In this document: one piece after another, positions 16,462 to 30,238 of the stretch
How the letters are laid out: each line of letters begins with the position of its first letter
Position numbering within the stretch: the first letter of the stretch is position 1
NCBI RefSeq assembly: GCF_017994015.1
Contig: NZ_JAGOLP010000015.1
Coordinates: 19,125-83,124 of the forward strand
Source: Ferrovibrio sp.
GTDB taxonomy: Bacteria; Pseudomonadota; Alphaproteobacteria; Ferrovibrionales; Ferrovibrionaceae
Length of the DNA stretch: 64,000 nt
Reading direction: 5' to 3'
Translations under genes and position numbers: made by a program
The notes under the pieces: generated by a model
Seen by the model: only the letters and a program-made list of their open reading frames with translations
What the model was told of the DNA's origin: nothing
Databases searched by the model: none

Positions 16462-17325
16462 ATGAGCTATACCCGCATCCTCACCGGCCCCAAACCCAAG
16501 CTGGCCATGCCGCAAGGCGCCACCGACACGCATATCCATTTCTATGACAGCCGCTATGCGGCTTTGCCCAATACGCCAACGCCGCCCGATGCCTCGGTGG
16601 CCGATTATGCCCAGGTGATGGATTGGCTGGGTATTCAGCGTGTGGTGGTGGTGCAGCCGAATGCCTATGGTGATGATAACCGGCTGACCATGGATAGTGT
16701 GGCGCAGCTGAATGCCATGCCCGGGATACAGGCGCGTGCGGTGGCCGTGGTGAAGCCGGCGGTGAGCGACGCGGAACTGGCGCGCTTGACCGAAGCCGGC
16801 GCGCGCGGCCTGCGCATCATGGCCCTGCTTGGCGGCACGCTGGGGCTGGATATGGCCGAGACAATGGCAGCCCGGGTGGCGCCTTTCGGCTGGCATCTGT
16901 TGCTGCAACTGGATGGCCGCGACCTGCACCAGCATGCTGCGATGATCCGCCGCCTGCCCTGCAAGGTGGTGATCGATCATATCGGCAAATTCCTGGAGCC
17001 GGTGCCACCTGAACATGAAGGTTTCCGCGCGCTGCTCGATCTGCTGGCCGGCGGCAACGTGTGGGTGAAGCTGTCAGCCGCCTATGAAACCTCGAAGACC
17101 GGCGCGCCCCACTATGAGGATGTCAGCATCTTGGCGCGCGCTCTGGTGCGGGCGGCGCCCGAGCGCATGATCTGGGCCAGCAACTTCCCCCATGCCCAGG
17201 CAGCCAAATTCGGCTACCCGGATGATGCGGCCATGCTCGACCTGCTGCTCGATTGGGCGCCAAACGAAGCCGACCGGCACAAAATCCTGGTCGACAACCC
17301 AAGTGCACTCTACGATTTCGCTTGA
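16462..17325 (+). CDS. Amidohydrolase-family galactarolactone isomerase (Gli-like)
   Basis: A 287-residue TIM-barrel hydrolase of the amidohydrolase-2 group, containing DTHIHFYDSRY, VVVVQPNAYGDDN, CKVVIDHIGKFLEP and MIWASNFPHA. It resembles 2-pyrone-4,6-dicarboxylate lactonase and the Agrobacterium D-galactarolactone isomerase Gli. Gli converts galactaro-1,5-lactone, the Udh product, to the 1,4-lactone used by Gci. The start is 1 base after the preceding stop. Gene context favours Gli over pyrone lactonase. The protein ends 7 bases before the convergent membrane-protein gene. Confidence 0.75.
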   Translation: MSYTRILTGPKPKLAMPQGATDTHIHFYDSRYAALPNTPTPPDASVADYAQVMDWLGIQRVVVVQPNAYGDDNRLTMDSVAQLNAMPGIQARAVAVVKPAVSDAELARLTEAGARGLRIMALLGGTLGLDMAETMAARVAPFGWHLLLQLDGRDLHQHAAMIRRLPCKVVIDHIGKFLEPVPPEHEGFRALLDLLAGGNVWVKLSAAYETSKTGAPHYEDVSILARALVRAAPERMIWASNFPHAQAAKFGYPDDAAMLDLLLDWAPNEADRHKILVDNPSALYDFA

Positions 17326-17332
17326 GCAACAA

Positions 17333-17947
17333 TCAGCGTGTAGCGCGCGCAGTCAGGCCGCAGCAGAGATAACCGGCGCCGCCAAGCAGCCGCGCCATAT
17401 GGTCTGCCGTCAGGGCGACTCCGCCCAGCTCTACGCCGCCGAGATAGCTGTGGCGGGCCAGCTCGGCCAAAGCCAGCAGCAGCAGGGCCAGCAACAGCCA
17501 GCGCGCCGGGGCCGGGCGGTGGCGCATACCGATCAATACCGCCAGCAACAACACGCCCAGCACAATCAGCGGCATCGGCAGATTGAACAGCGGCAGCCTT
17601 TCCGCCGCCACCGCGATCAGCAATGCAATGCCGATAGCTGTGAGCAAGGGGGTGCGCTTGTGGCCGGGCGGCAGGATCAGGCCCAGCAACGCGCCCAGCG
17701 CCAGCGCCAGGCCACCCAGCGTGAGGCTATGAAAGCGCAGAGCCGGGGCAAAGCCGGCGATTCCCGGCAAACCCAGCGCCTCGCCCAGCTCGGCAGCGGC
17801 CAGGGCCGCCGGCAAGCCGCAGCCAATGCCCCAGAACAATGCCGCGGGCAGCGGGCTGCCAGCAGCCAGGGCAAAGCCCGCCGCCGGCGCCAGGAAACCC
17901 AGGCATAAAACGATTAGGCCCATATCGGGCAAGGAAAATTCGGCCAT
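17333..17947 (-). CDS. Multi-spanning membrane protein, HupE/UreJ-like
   Basis: A very hydrophobic protein of 204 residues with about seven helices. The short glycine/alanine-rich helices and the pattern [36 protein letters not shown] recall HupE/UreJ family metal-transport accessory proteins, but the usual N-terminal HPGH-type metal motif is missing. No hydrogenase or urease genes are nearby. The start [10 protein letters not shown] at 17947 is preferred over the 17983 start, which adds a non-conserved basic stretch. Function unknown; the family link is weak. Confidence 0.6.
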   Translation of the reverse strand: MAEFSLPDMGLIVLCLGFLAPAAGFALAAGSPLPAALFWGIGCGLPAALAAAELGEALGLPGIAGFAPALRFHSLTLGGLALALGALLGLILPPGHKRTPLLTAIGIALLIAVAAERLPLFNLPMPLIVLGVLLLAVLIGMRHRPAPARWLLLALLLLALAELARHSYLGGVELGGVALTADHMARLLGGAGYLCCGLTARATR

Positions 17948-18050
17948 GGCGGCACTATGCCGGTTGCTGCCCCGGCTCGGCAAGCCCGCGTCTTGGCTAG
18001 GGGTTTTTCTAAAGCCCGCCCTTTCAAACGGCGCGGCGTTTCACATGGGG

Positions 18051-18079
18051 TTGACGGAGGGGGGCCAGGGGGCTATAAC
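18051..18079 (+). promoter_or_regulatory. Sigma-70 promoter of rpsT
   Basis: TTGACG (18051-18056) and TATAAC (18074-18079) are separated by exactly 17 bases and lie 56 bases upstream of the rpsT ATG. Both hexamers match the housekeeping consensus at five of six positions. Confidence 0.8.
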
Positions 18080-18134
18080 GCGCGCCTCTGATTTCGCCGC
18101 AAGGCATAATCCAAGCAACTGGAATACCCTATCC

Positions 18135-18398
18135 ATGGCTCAGCATAAGTCTGCGGAGAAGCGCGCCCGCCAAACCATCAAGCGCACTGAAGTCAACCGC
18201 TCGCGTCGCACCAAGGTGCGTGGCGCGGTGAAGCAGGTTGAACTGGCGATTGCCAGCGGCGACAAGACCGCTGCCGCCGCCGCCTTCAAGCTGGCGCAGC
18301 CGGCGCTCGACAAGAGCGTCACCAAGGGCGTGGTCAAGAAGGGCACCGCCTCGCGCAAGCTGTCACGCCTGAACGCCGCCATCAAGACGATGGCTTGA
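18135..18398 (+). CDS. rpsT: 30S ribosomal protein S20
   Basis: A basic ribosomal protein of 87 residues that binds 16S rRNA in the small subunit. It starts [36 protein letters not shown] and ends with the family's [18 protein letters not shown]. The frame is open far upstream, but the ATG at 18135 gives the standard length and sits behind the promoter at 18051-18079. A strong terminator follows 48 bases after the stop. Location just upstream of dnaA is common in alphaproteobacteria. Confidence 0.97.
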   Translation: MAQHKSAEKRARQTIKRTEVNRSRRTKVRGAVKQVELAIASGDKTAAAAAFKLAQPALDKSVTKGVVKKGTASRKLSRLNAAIKTMA

Positions 18399-18445
18399 TC
18401 TTCACCGCCGGCTCTGGCCGGCGCGTGCAGATATAAAGTTTCCGA

Positions 18446-18483
18446 CATCGCCACGCCCAGCCGGTGCGTGGCGATGTTTTTTT
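18446..18483 (+). terminator. Intrinsic terminator of rpsT
   Basis: CATCGCCACGC (18446-18456) is a perfect inverted repeat with GCGTGGCGATG (18466-18476), an 11-pair stem with a nine-base loop. It is followed by seven T residues. Confidence 0.93.
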
Positions 18484-19026
18484 GTGCGCCTGCGATGGCA
18501 ACGTGACTCAAGCGGCTGGCGATACTGTTCAAAGGAACGAGAGCAACGTCAATTTGCTGGCGATTACGACTCGTTGAAACACGATGTTCCCGCCTTCTTC
18601 CACTGATCGGCAACTAATCCGCTTGCGTGAAAACAACACGCTGTGCTGAATGCAAAACAGGCCACAAGTTCCATTCCTGCAACACGGAAAAAATATTTTG
18701 GAGAGTCATCATCTGTCCGCTTGCACCGCTTCGGCGTTTTTGCCTTTAATGCACCGCTGCCTCGCGATGGATGCGGATGCGACATGACGCGGCGACGGGA
18801 GCGGACTTTAGTGTTTTCAAGGTATTTTTTTCGTTTCCCAACGGAAGAAGCCACACGAAAAACATAAGGCCGCTCTGGTCGGATAGACGACATGGGCGGA
18901 TGCACCGGCCAAGTATTGTAGTGCAGAGTTGGTCGAGTGGTGCGGGTTTTGAGTTGATGAATAAGGCGGCGCCGGCAGCGCGTTACGCACGAGAAAAACG
19001 AGTTAAACAAATCACGTGGCGCGAGG
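18484..19026. other. 543-base non-coding gap between rpsT and the rhodanese-dnaA genes
   Basis: The stretch is visibly richer in A/T runs than its neighbours (for example AAAAAATATTTTGG near 18689 and GGTATTTTTTTCG near 18822). Short frames exist on both strands, but their translations look like random sequence and have no usable ribosome sites. No exact TTATNCACA DnaA box was found by eye. It most likely holds the dnaA-operon promoter region. An origin role is possible but unsupported. Confidence 0.5.
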
Positions 19027-19032
19027 TTGGGG

Positions 19033-19473
19033 ATGCAGGCAGCAAGGTCTGAAGTTGATAGCTATGCGGGTGATGTTTCACCGAGTGAAGCCTGGACCAA
19101 GCTACAGAGCGATCCGGCCGCTCTCCTGATAGATGTTCGAACCAAGCCGGAATGGGGCTTTGTCGGCACTGCCGATCTGAGCGCCGTTTCCAAGTCTCCT
19201 CTTTTGATTTCGTGGCAAGTGTATCCTGAGATGACTGTTAATCCGCAATTCGCTGACGAACTGCGCGCCAAGGGCGCTGCGCCCGGTCAGCCGCTGTTTT
19301 TCCTGTGCCGTTCCGGGGCGCGTTCGCGCGCCGCTGCCATCGCCATGACGGCAGCGGGCCTTGGCCCCTGCTACAATATCGCAGGCGGCTTCGAGGGCGA
19401 CATGGACGGCGCCAAGCAGCGCGGTCGCGTCAATGGCTGGAAGGCCGCCGGCCTCGCCTGGTCGCAGAGCTGA
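19033..19473 (+). CDS. Rhodanese-like domain protein
   Basis: A single-domain rhodanese of 146 residues: PSEAWTKLQSDPAALLIDVRTKPEWGFVG is the N-terminal half, and the active-site loop CRSGARSRAAA places the catalytic Cys in FLCRSGARSR. The tail GGFEGDMDGAKQRGRVNGWKAAGLAW is common in this bacterial subgroup. The ATG at 19033 follows GAGGTTGGGG; an in-frame TTG at 19027 is less likely. It lies 9 bases before dnaA and is probably co-transcribed with it. The substrate is unknown; sulphur transfer is the family activity. Confidence 0.85.
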   Translation: MQAARSEVDSYAGDVSPSEAWTKLQSDPAALLIDVRTKPEWGFVGTADLSAVSKSPLLISWQVYPEMTVNPQFADELRAKGAAPGQPLFFLCRSGARSRAAAIAMTAAGLGPCYNIAGGFEGDMDGAKQRGRVNGWKAAGLAWSQS

Positions 19474-19482
19474 GGCCGCATC

Positions 19483-21072
<1,590 letters not shown>

Positions 21073-21104
21073 CGCAAAAGATATTCTTTACAATTCAATG
21101 ACTT

Positions 21105-21141
21105 AAAAGGGTTGCCGGGTTATCCCCAGCAACCCTTTTTT
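21105..21141 (+). terminator. Intrinsic terminator of dnaA
   Basis: GGGTTGC (21109-21115) pairs with GCAACCC (21129-21135). The hairpin is flanked by AAAA before and TTTTTT after, so it could also act on the other strand. It lies 36 bases after the dnaA stop. Confidence 0.88.
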
Positions 21142-21178
21142 GCGTTGCGTTTCAATAGCTTCGCCGGGGTTGCTTTGC

Positions 21179-21184
21179 TATACT
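21179..21184 (+). promoter_or_regulatory. Candidate -10 element of the dnaN promoter
   Basis: TATACT lies 55 bases upstream of the dnaN ATG, between the dnaA terminator and the gene. A -35 at the right distance (TAGCTT, 21156-21161) is a poor match, so only the -10 is supported. Confidence 0.4.
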
Positions 21185-21238
21185 GTACTGACTCGGCGGA
21201 GCCACTGTCGGGCAAGGCAACATTCCCGGTTTTCAGCC

Positions 21239-22357
21239 ATGAAACTCACCATCGAGCGTGCCGTCCTGTTGAGCGCCCTGAGCCATGTGCAAAGTGTGGT
21301 GGAGCGCCGCAACACGATCCCGATCCTCTCCAATGTCTTGCTGGAGACCGAGGGCGAGAAGCTGGCGCTGACCGCGACCGACCTTGATATTGCGGTGGTT
21401 GAGAAGCTGGCCGCCAAGGTGAGCAAGCCGGGCGCCACCACAGTGGCCGCGCACACCTTCTACGACATCGTGCGCAAGCTGCCCGATGGCGCCGAGGTGG
21501 AGCTGACCTACTCGCCCAACGACCAGCGCCTGGAACTGCGCGCAGGCCGCTCCAGCTTCAAGCTGTCCTGCCTGCCGAAGGAAGACTTTCCGGTGATGGC
21601 GGCGGGCGAATTGCCCAACAGCTTCCCGCTGCCGGCCGAGCAATTGCGCCGCCTGGTGGACAAGACCCGCTTCGCCATCTCCACCGAGGAGACGCGCTAT
21701 TACCTGAACGGCATCTATCTGCATGCTGCCGCCTCGGCCGGCGTGCCGATGCTGCGCGCCGTGGCCACCGATGGCCATCGCCTGGCCCGCGTCGAAACCC
21801 CGCTGCCGGCCGGCGCTTCCGGCATGCCGGGCGTAATCGTGCCGCGCAAGACCGTGACCGAACTGCGCAAGCTGCTGGATGGCGCCTCGGCCGATGTGCG
21901 CATCGAATTGAGCGACACCAAAATCCGCTTTGCCTTTGGCGATCTGGTGCTGGTGTCGAAGCTGATCGACGGTTCCTTCCCGGAATATGAGCGCGTTATC
22001 CCGCGCGACAATGACAAGGTGATGGAAGTGGACAGCAAGGCCTTCTCGGCCGCCGTTGACCGCGTTGCCACCATCTCGACCGAAAAGAGCCGCGCGGTGA
22101 AGCTGACGCTGAAGCCGGAAGGCCTGGAGCTTTCGGCCACCAGCCCGGACCAGGGTTCGGCCACCGAGCAACTCACCATCGCCTACAGCGCGGCGCCCAT
22201 CGAGGTGGGCTATAATTCGCGCTACCTGCTCGATATTGCCAGCCAGATTGAGGGTGAGAATGCCCGCTTCCTGCTGGCCGATGCACTGGCGCCGACCATC
22301 GTGCGCGACCCGGCCGACGATGGCGCGCTCTATGTGCTGATGCCGATGCGCGTGTGA
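21239..22357 (+). CDS. dnaN: DNA polymerase III sliding clamp (beta subunit)
   Basis: Ring-forming processivity factor of DNA polymerase III, 372 residues in three repeated clamp domains. It starts MKLTIERAVLLSALSHVQSVVERRNTIPILSNVLLE, which is the typical N-terminus, and ends with the conserved ALYVLMPMRV (usual YVVMPMRL). Other landmarks are RSSFKLSCLPKEDFP and VATDGHRLARVE. The frame is open to 21140, but the ATG at 21239 matches the family start. The stop overlaps possible recF start codons. Confidence 0.97.
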   Translation: MKLTIERAVLLSALSHVQSVVERRNTIPILSNVLLETEGEKLALTATDLDIAVVEKLAAKVSKPGATTVAAHTFYDIVRKLPDGAEVELTYSPNDQRLELRAGRSSFKLSCLPKEDFPVMAAGELPNSFPLPAEQLRRLVDKTRFAISTEETRYYLNGIYLHAAASAGVPMLRAVATDGHRLARVETPLPAGASGMPGVIVPRKTVTELRKLLDGASADVRIELSDTKIRFAFGDLVLVSKLIDGSFPEYERVIPRDNDKVMEVDSKAFSAAVDRVATISTEKSRAVKLTLKPEGLELSATSPDQGSATEQLTIAYSAAPIEVGYNSRYLLDIASQIEGENARFLLADALAPTIVRDPADDGALYVLMPMRV

Positions 22358-22452
22358 TGGGCAGCAGCGCCGCGGCATTGGCGGAGCAGCTAGACCGGCA
22401 GTCCACAAGCCTCGGCTCCGCCGCCCGAAGCGATCCGCTGCCGGGCAGTGAT

Positions 22453-26083
<3,631 letters not shown>

Positions 26084-26113
26084 GCCATCGGGTGTTCGCA
26101 GCCAGCGGTGAGC

Positions 26114-26953
26114 ATGCAATACAGCCACCACATCACTGCCGGCCGCGCCACCCTCGCCGCCGCTGTTACTGGCGCAGGCAGCCCGGTGGTGTTCCTGCAT
26201 GCGGCGGTCTGTGACAGCCGCATGTGGCAGCAGCAATGGCGGGCCGTTGCCGAGGATCATACGGCCATCGCCTATGATCGCCGGGGCTTTGGCGCCACCC
26301 ACGCCGAGCGGCAGGATCATTCTGCTGTCGCTGATCTGCTGACGGTGCTCGACATTGTGGCAGGCGGCGAACCGGCGATCCTGGTTGCCTGCTCGCAGGG
26401 CGGCCGGGTTGCGCTTGATGCGGCCCTGCTGCATCCGGATCGGGTCTGTGGCCTGTTCCTGATCTCGCCATCCGTGGCGGCCGCCCCCGAACCGAGTTAC
26501 ACGCCAGACATTGCCGCAATGCTGGCGCAACAGCGACAGGCCGAGGCGGCCGGTGATCTGGACCAGCTGAATGCGGTGAAAGCCCGGCTCTGGCTGGATG
26601 GCCCGTTGCAACCCGAGAATCGGGTAACGGGGGAGAAGCGGGCGTTATTCCTGGAAATGAACGGCGCTGCGCTGCGCTTGCCGCCTTGCGGGGCGAATAT
26701 CGACAATGTGTCCGCCTACCAGCGCATCGGCGAGATAACATCTCCGACGCTGATAGTCTGCGGCAGCTTTGACTTTCCGCATATCCAGGAGCGTTGCCGC
26801 CACATCGCCGGGATGATGCCGAATGCGGCCTTCCAGCCCCTGCCCGGCACCGCGCATCTGCCCAGCCTGGAACAGCCGGCCATTATCACAGGCCTGCTGC
26901 TATCATTCCTGCAAAACCCGGGCGAAACAATTCAGCCTGGCCGGATGCCCTGA
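26114..26953 (+). CDS. Alpha/beta hydrolase
   Basis: A 279-residue alpha/beta-hydrolase-fold protein. The oxyanion region is SPVVFLHAAVCDSRMW, followed by YDRRGFGATH. The nucleophile elbow is ILVACSQGGRVALDAALLHPDRV, an A-x-S-x-G variant of the usual G-x-S-x-G. The acid is in LIVCGSFDFPH and the His in LPGTAHLPSLEQP. Substrate cannot be predicted. ATG 26114 follows GGTGAG; the GTG at 26108 would add two residues. It lies 30 bases downstream of gyrB. Confidence 0.8.
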   Translation: MQYSHHITAGRATLAAAVTGAGSPVVFLHAAVCDSRMWQQQWRAVAEDHTAIAYDRRGFGATHAERQDHSAVADLLTVLDIVAGGEPAILVACSQGGRVALDAALLHPDRVCGLFLISPSVAAAPEPSYTPDIAAMLAQQRQAEAAGDLDQLNAVKARLWLDGPLQPENRVTGEKRALFLEMNGAALRLPPCGANIDNVSAYQRIGEITSPTLIVCGSFDFPHIQERCRHIAGMMPNAAFQPLPGTAHLPSLEQPAIITGLLLSFLQNPGETIQPGRMP

Positions 26954-27053
26954 GCTCCGCCCCCGGCCTTGCGCCAGATCAATGCGCCGCCGCTGCAAGC
27001 TGGCATGCTAGATTGTCTGCATATCCGGCAGGCATAACAGTTCGGCGGTAGGG

Positions 27054-29624
27054 ATGACAGTGACAGCAGATGGCGCGAGCGATGCGTTTGGCGCCACCGA
27101 TCGCCGCCTGGGGCTTTCCAGCAGCGAAGCCGCCGCGCGCCTGAAGGCCGAGGGCCACAATGAATTACCGCAGCCTTTGCGCCGCACCCGGCTCCGCATT
27201 GTGCTGGAGGTGATCCGCCAGCCGATGTTTGGCCTGTTGCTGGCCGCTGGTGCGATCTATCTGGTGCTGGGCGATGCCGGCGAGGCGCTGATCCTGTTCT
27301 GCTTCGCCACGCTTTCGGTATCCATCGCCGTGATCCAGGAAAGCCGCACCGAGCGTGTGCTGGAAGCCCTGCGCGATCTGACCAGCCCGCGCGCCCTGGT
27401 GCTGCGCGATGGCGAGCGGCGCCGCATCCCCGGCGTTGAAGTGGTGCGCGGCGACCTGCTGCTGCTGGCGGAGGGCGACCGTATTCCCGCCGATGCGATC
27501 CTGATCGACGGCCAGGGTATCAGCGTGGATGAATCGCTGCTGACCGGCGAGTCCGTGCCGGTGCGCAAACGCCCGGCCACGGTGAGCATTCCGCCGCCAG
27601 GGCATCCAGGCGGCGAGGATCAGCCTTATCTTTATGCCGGGGCCTTGCTGGTGGCCGGCCAGGGCCTTGCCGAAGTGCGGGCCACCGGCGCCTATAGCGA
27701 GATCGGCAAGCTGGGACAGGCGCTGGGCCAGATTGAGAGCGAAACGCCACGGCTGGCGCGTGAATTACGCGGCCTGGTGCGCGGCTTTGCCATTCTGGCG
27801 CTGCTGGTCAGCCTGTTGGCCATGCTGCTGTTTGGCCTGCTGCGCGGCGGCTGGCTGGATGCGCTGCTGGGCGGCATCGCGCTGGGCATGTCGATGCTGC
27901 CGGAGGAAATCCCGCTGGTGCTGACGGTGTTCATGGCGATGGGCGCATGGCGCATCTCGCAGGCCCGGGTGCTGACCCGCCGCGCCGCTGCCATAGAAGC
28001 GCTGGGCGCTGCCACCGTGTTATGCACCGACAAGACCGGCACGCTGACGCAGAACAGCATGAAGATTGTGGCGATGTATTGCGGCGATACCATGCTCGAT
28101 CTGAGCATCGCCGACGACACGCCGCTACCGCAGCCTTTTGCCGATCTGGCGGCCTGCGGCATCCTGGCCAGCAAGCCGCAGCCGTTTGATCCGATGGAAA
28201 AAGCTTTTCATGCCCTGGCGCCGCGCCTGTCGGCGCCGCCGGCCGAGGGCCATGTGCTGCTGCATGAATTTGCGCTCAGCCCCGATCTGCTGGCGATGAC
28301 CAATCTGTGGCATAGCGAAGGCGCGGCCGAAGCGCTGGTGACGGCCAAAGGCGCGCCGGAAGCCATCGCCAAGCTATGCCATCTGGATGCCGAAGCCGTG
28401 GCCCGGCTGCATATTGCTGTGGAGACAATGGCGGCGCAGGGCATGCGGGTGCTGGCCGTGGCCCAGGCCAGCCATGGCTGTGATGCGGCGATGCCGCAAA
28501 GCCAGAGCGGATTTGACTTCCGCTTGCTGGGCCTGGTTGGCCTGGCCGATCCGCTGCGCCCCAGTGTGCCGGCCGCCGTGCAGGATTGCCGCGCCGCCGG
28601 CATCCGCGTGATGATGATCACCGGCGACTATCCCGCCACCGCCGCCGCCATCGCGCGCCAGGCCGGCATTGATGCCGAGCATGTGGTGACCGGCGCCGAC
28701 ATGGCGCAACTGGATGATGCCGCGCTGGGCGAAAAGCTGCGCCGCGCCACAGTTTTCGCCCGCATTCTGCCACAGCAGAAGCTGCGCCTGGTGCGGCTGC
28801 TGCAAGGCCAGGGCGAGATCGTGGCGATGACCGGCGATGGTGTGAATGACGCGCCGTCGCTGAAGGCGGCACATATCGGCATCGCCATGGGCGGGCGCGG
28901 CACCGATGTGGCGCGCGAAGCGTCGTCCATCGTGCTGCTGGATGATGATTTCGCCTCCATCGCCCGCACCATCCGGCTGGGCCGCCGCATCTACGACAAT
29001 CTGCGCAAGGCCATCGGCTATATCCTGGCTGTGCATGTGCCGATTGCCGCCATGGCCTTGCTGCCGCTGGTCTTCGGCTGGCCGCTGGTGCTGCTGCCGA
29101 TCCATATTGCCATTCTTGAAATGGTTATCGACCCGATCTGCTCGGTGGTTTTTGAAGCGGAGGCAGAGGAGAAGGATGTGATGCAGCGCCCGCCACGCGC
29201 GCCTGACAGTCCGCTTTTCTCTGGCGCGCTGGCGGCCTGGAGCCTGCTGCAAGGTTTGCTGGCGGCTGGCCTGGTGGCAGTGCTTTATGCCTGGTCGCTG
29301 GCCGGCGGCATGGCCGAGGGTGAAGCCCGCGCCATGGCCTTCACCGCCATTGTCACCACCAATCTGGCGCTGCTATTTGTCAATCGCAGTTTCGGGCTTT
29401 CCGTGCTGGGGGCATTGGACCATGCCAGCCGGCTGCAATTGCTGGTGCTCGGCGGCATTATCGGCTTGCTCAGCATAGCGCTGGCCTGGCCGGCGGCGCG
29501 GGGCATGCTGCGTTTTGCACCGCTGACGCTGAACGACCTGCTGCTCTGCCTGGGCGGCGCTCTGCTGCTGCTATTGCTGCTCACCGGCCTCAAGCCATTC
29601 TGGCGCCGCCGGCTGCAATCCTGA
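27054..29624 (+). CDS. P-type cation-transporting ATPase (HAD-IC family)
   Basis: Membrane ion pump of 856 residues. An N-terminal cation-ATPase domain (GLSSSEAAARLKAEGHNELP) precedes the first helix pair. The actuator domain has DESLLTGESVPV. The phosphorylated Asp326 lies in CTDKTGTLTQNSMK. The hinge is MTGDGVNDAPSLKAAHIGIAMGGRGTDVAREA, and six helices follow. Helix M4 carries MLPEEIPLVLTVFMAMG, a PEEIP variant in place of the PEGLP of Ca2+ pumps. No N-terminal heavy-metal domain or CPC motif is present, so this is not a P1B pump. The ion is unknown; the overall layout is closest to P2-type bacterial ATPases. Confidence 0.88.
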   Translation: MTVTADGASDAFGATDRRLGLSSSEAAARLKAEGHNELPQPLRRTRLRIVLEVIRQPMFGLLLAAGAIYLVLGDAGEALILFCFATLSVSIAVIQESRTERVLEALRDLTSPRALVLRDGERRRIPGVEVVRGDLLLLAEGDRIPADAILIDGQGISVDESLLTGESVPVRKRPATVSIPPPGHPGGEDQPYLYAGALLVAGQGLAEVRATGAYSEIGKLGQALGQIESETPRLARELRGLVRGFAILALLVSLLAMLLFGLLRGGWLDALLGGIALGMSMLPEEIPLVLTVFMAMGAWRISQARVLTRRAAAIEALGAATVLCTDKTGTLTQNSMKIVAMYCGDTMLDLSIADDTPLPQPFADLAACGILASKPQPFDPMEKAFHALAPRLSAPPAEGHVLLHEFALSPDLLAMTNLWHSEGAAEALVTAKGAPEAIAKLCHLDAEAVARLHIAVETMAAQGMRVLAVAQASHGCDAAMPQSQSGFDFRLLGLVGLADPLRPSVPAAVQDCRAAGIRVMMITGDYPATAAAIARQAGIDAEHVVTGADMAQLDDAALGEKLRRATVFARILPQQKLRLVRLLQGQGEIVAMTGDGVNDAPSLKAAHIGIAMGGRGTDVAREASSIVLLDDDFASIARTIRLGRRIYDNLRKAIGYILAVHVPIAAMALLPLVFGWPLVLLPIHIAILEMVIDPICSVVFEAEAEEKDVMQRPPRAPDSPLFSGALAAWSLLQGLLAAGLVAVLYAWSLAGGMAEGEARAMAFTAIVTTNLALLFVNRSFGLSVLGALDHASRLQLLVLGGIIGLLSIALAWPAARGMLRFAPLTLNDLLLCLGGALLLLLLLTGLKPFWRRRLQS

Positions 29625-29969
29625 TCACGGCGCCGGCGCGCGGTCCTGATAGCTGGAGGTGACGGTGAGCGGGCTGCTGCCGGTATTGCGCACGCTGACA
29701 AAACCCCGGCTGCGCAGCGGGCCATAGATTTCCGTGCTCTGCCCAGGCGCCAGTTCCAGCTTGCGGCCTACCGGCGCATCCAGTTCGATACTGCCTGGCT
29801 GGCTGCCGGTATTGGCCACGATGATGCTGGTGTAGCTGCCCTGGCTGCTGACATCGATATTAGCCTGCGCCCCGGGCGCCAGGCGATATTGGCCGGCATG
29901 GGCAGCATAGGAAGCGACGATGAGCGCCAGCGTGACGGCGCTGGCCAGAAGTGTGCTGCGGAGTGACAT
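29625..29969 (-). CDS. Small secreted hypothetical protein
   Basis: A 114-residue protein with a Sec signal peptide (MSLRSTLLASAVTLALIVASYAAHAG). The rest is beta-rich, with repeated turns such as GSYTSIIVANTGSQPGSIELDAPVG and FVSVRNTGSSPLTVTSS. No cysteines remain in the mature part. I do not recognise the family. The start at 29969 is chosen for the signal peptide; the frame continues to 30068 without one. It is convergent with the ATPase gene, whose stop is adjacent. Confidence 0.65.
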   Translation of the reverse strand: MSLRSTLLASAVTLALIVASYAAHAGQYRLAPGAQANIDVSSQGSYTSIIVANTGSQPGSIELDAPVGRKLELAPGQSTEIYGPLRSRGFVSVRNTGSSPLTVTSSYQDRAPAP

Positions 29970-30238
29970 GACGTTAACCTGCTTTCTGCCCATTCCGGGC
30001 CGCCCCGTTTCCGGGCCGTGTTGACTTGCCGCATCAGATGGACCGCCCTGGCGTGATGTAAATCCCATCCAGGGGCAATAGCGCCGGGCTTGTAGCCATC
30101 GTCACAGCGGCCAGGGGATCAAACGGCAAATCCTGGTTTCAGGCCATTATACAGAAGGTTATTGACTCATCCCTTATGGCGATAGAATAGTATTGCTCAA
30201 ACACCAATAAATTATGCTTTTGGGGGATTTCGCTACCA

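Noticed and set aside
18564..19010. 148-residue minus-strand reading frame in the gap before dnaA
   Set aside because: Translation looks random, with no ribosome site, no domain and no neighbour on that strand; treated as non-coding.
18484..19026. Replication origin in the gap before dnaA
   Set aside because: No exact TTATNCACA box and no box cluster was found by eye; dnaA proximity alone is not enough in alphaproteobacteria.
22354..22452. Longer recF starting at the dnaN stop
   Set aside because: The added 33 residues are low complexity and precede the conserved RecF N-terminal strand. It is not excluded, only less likely.
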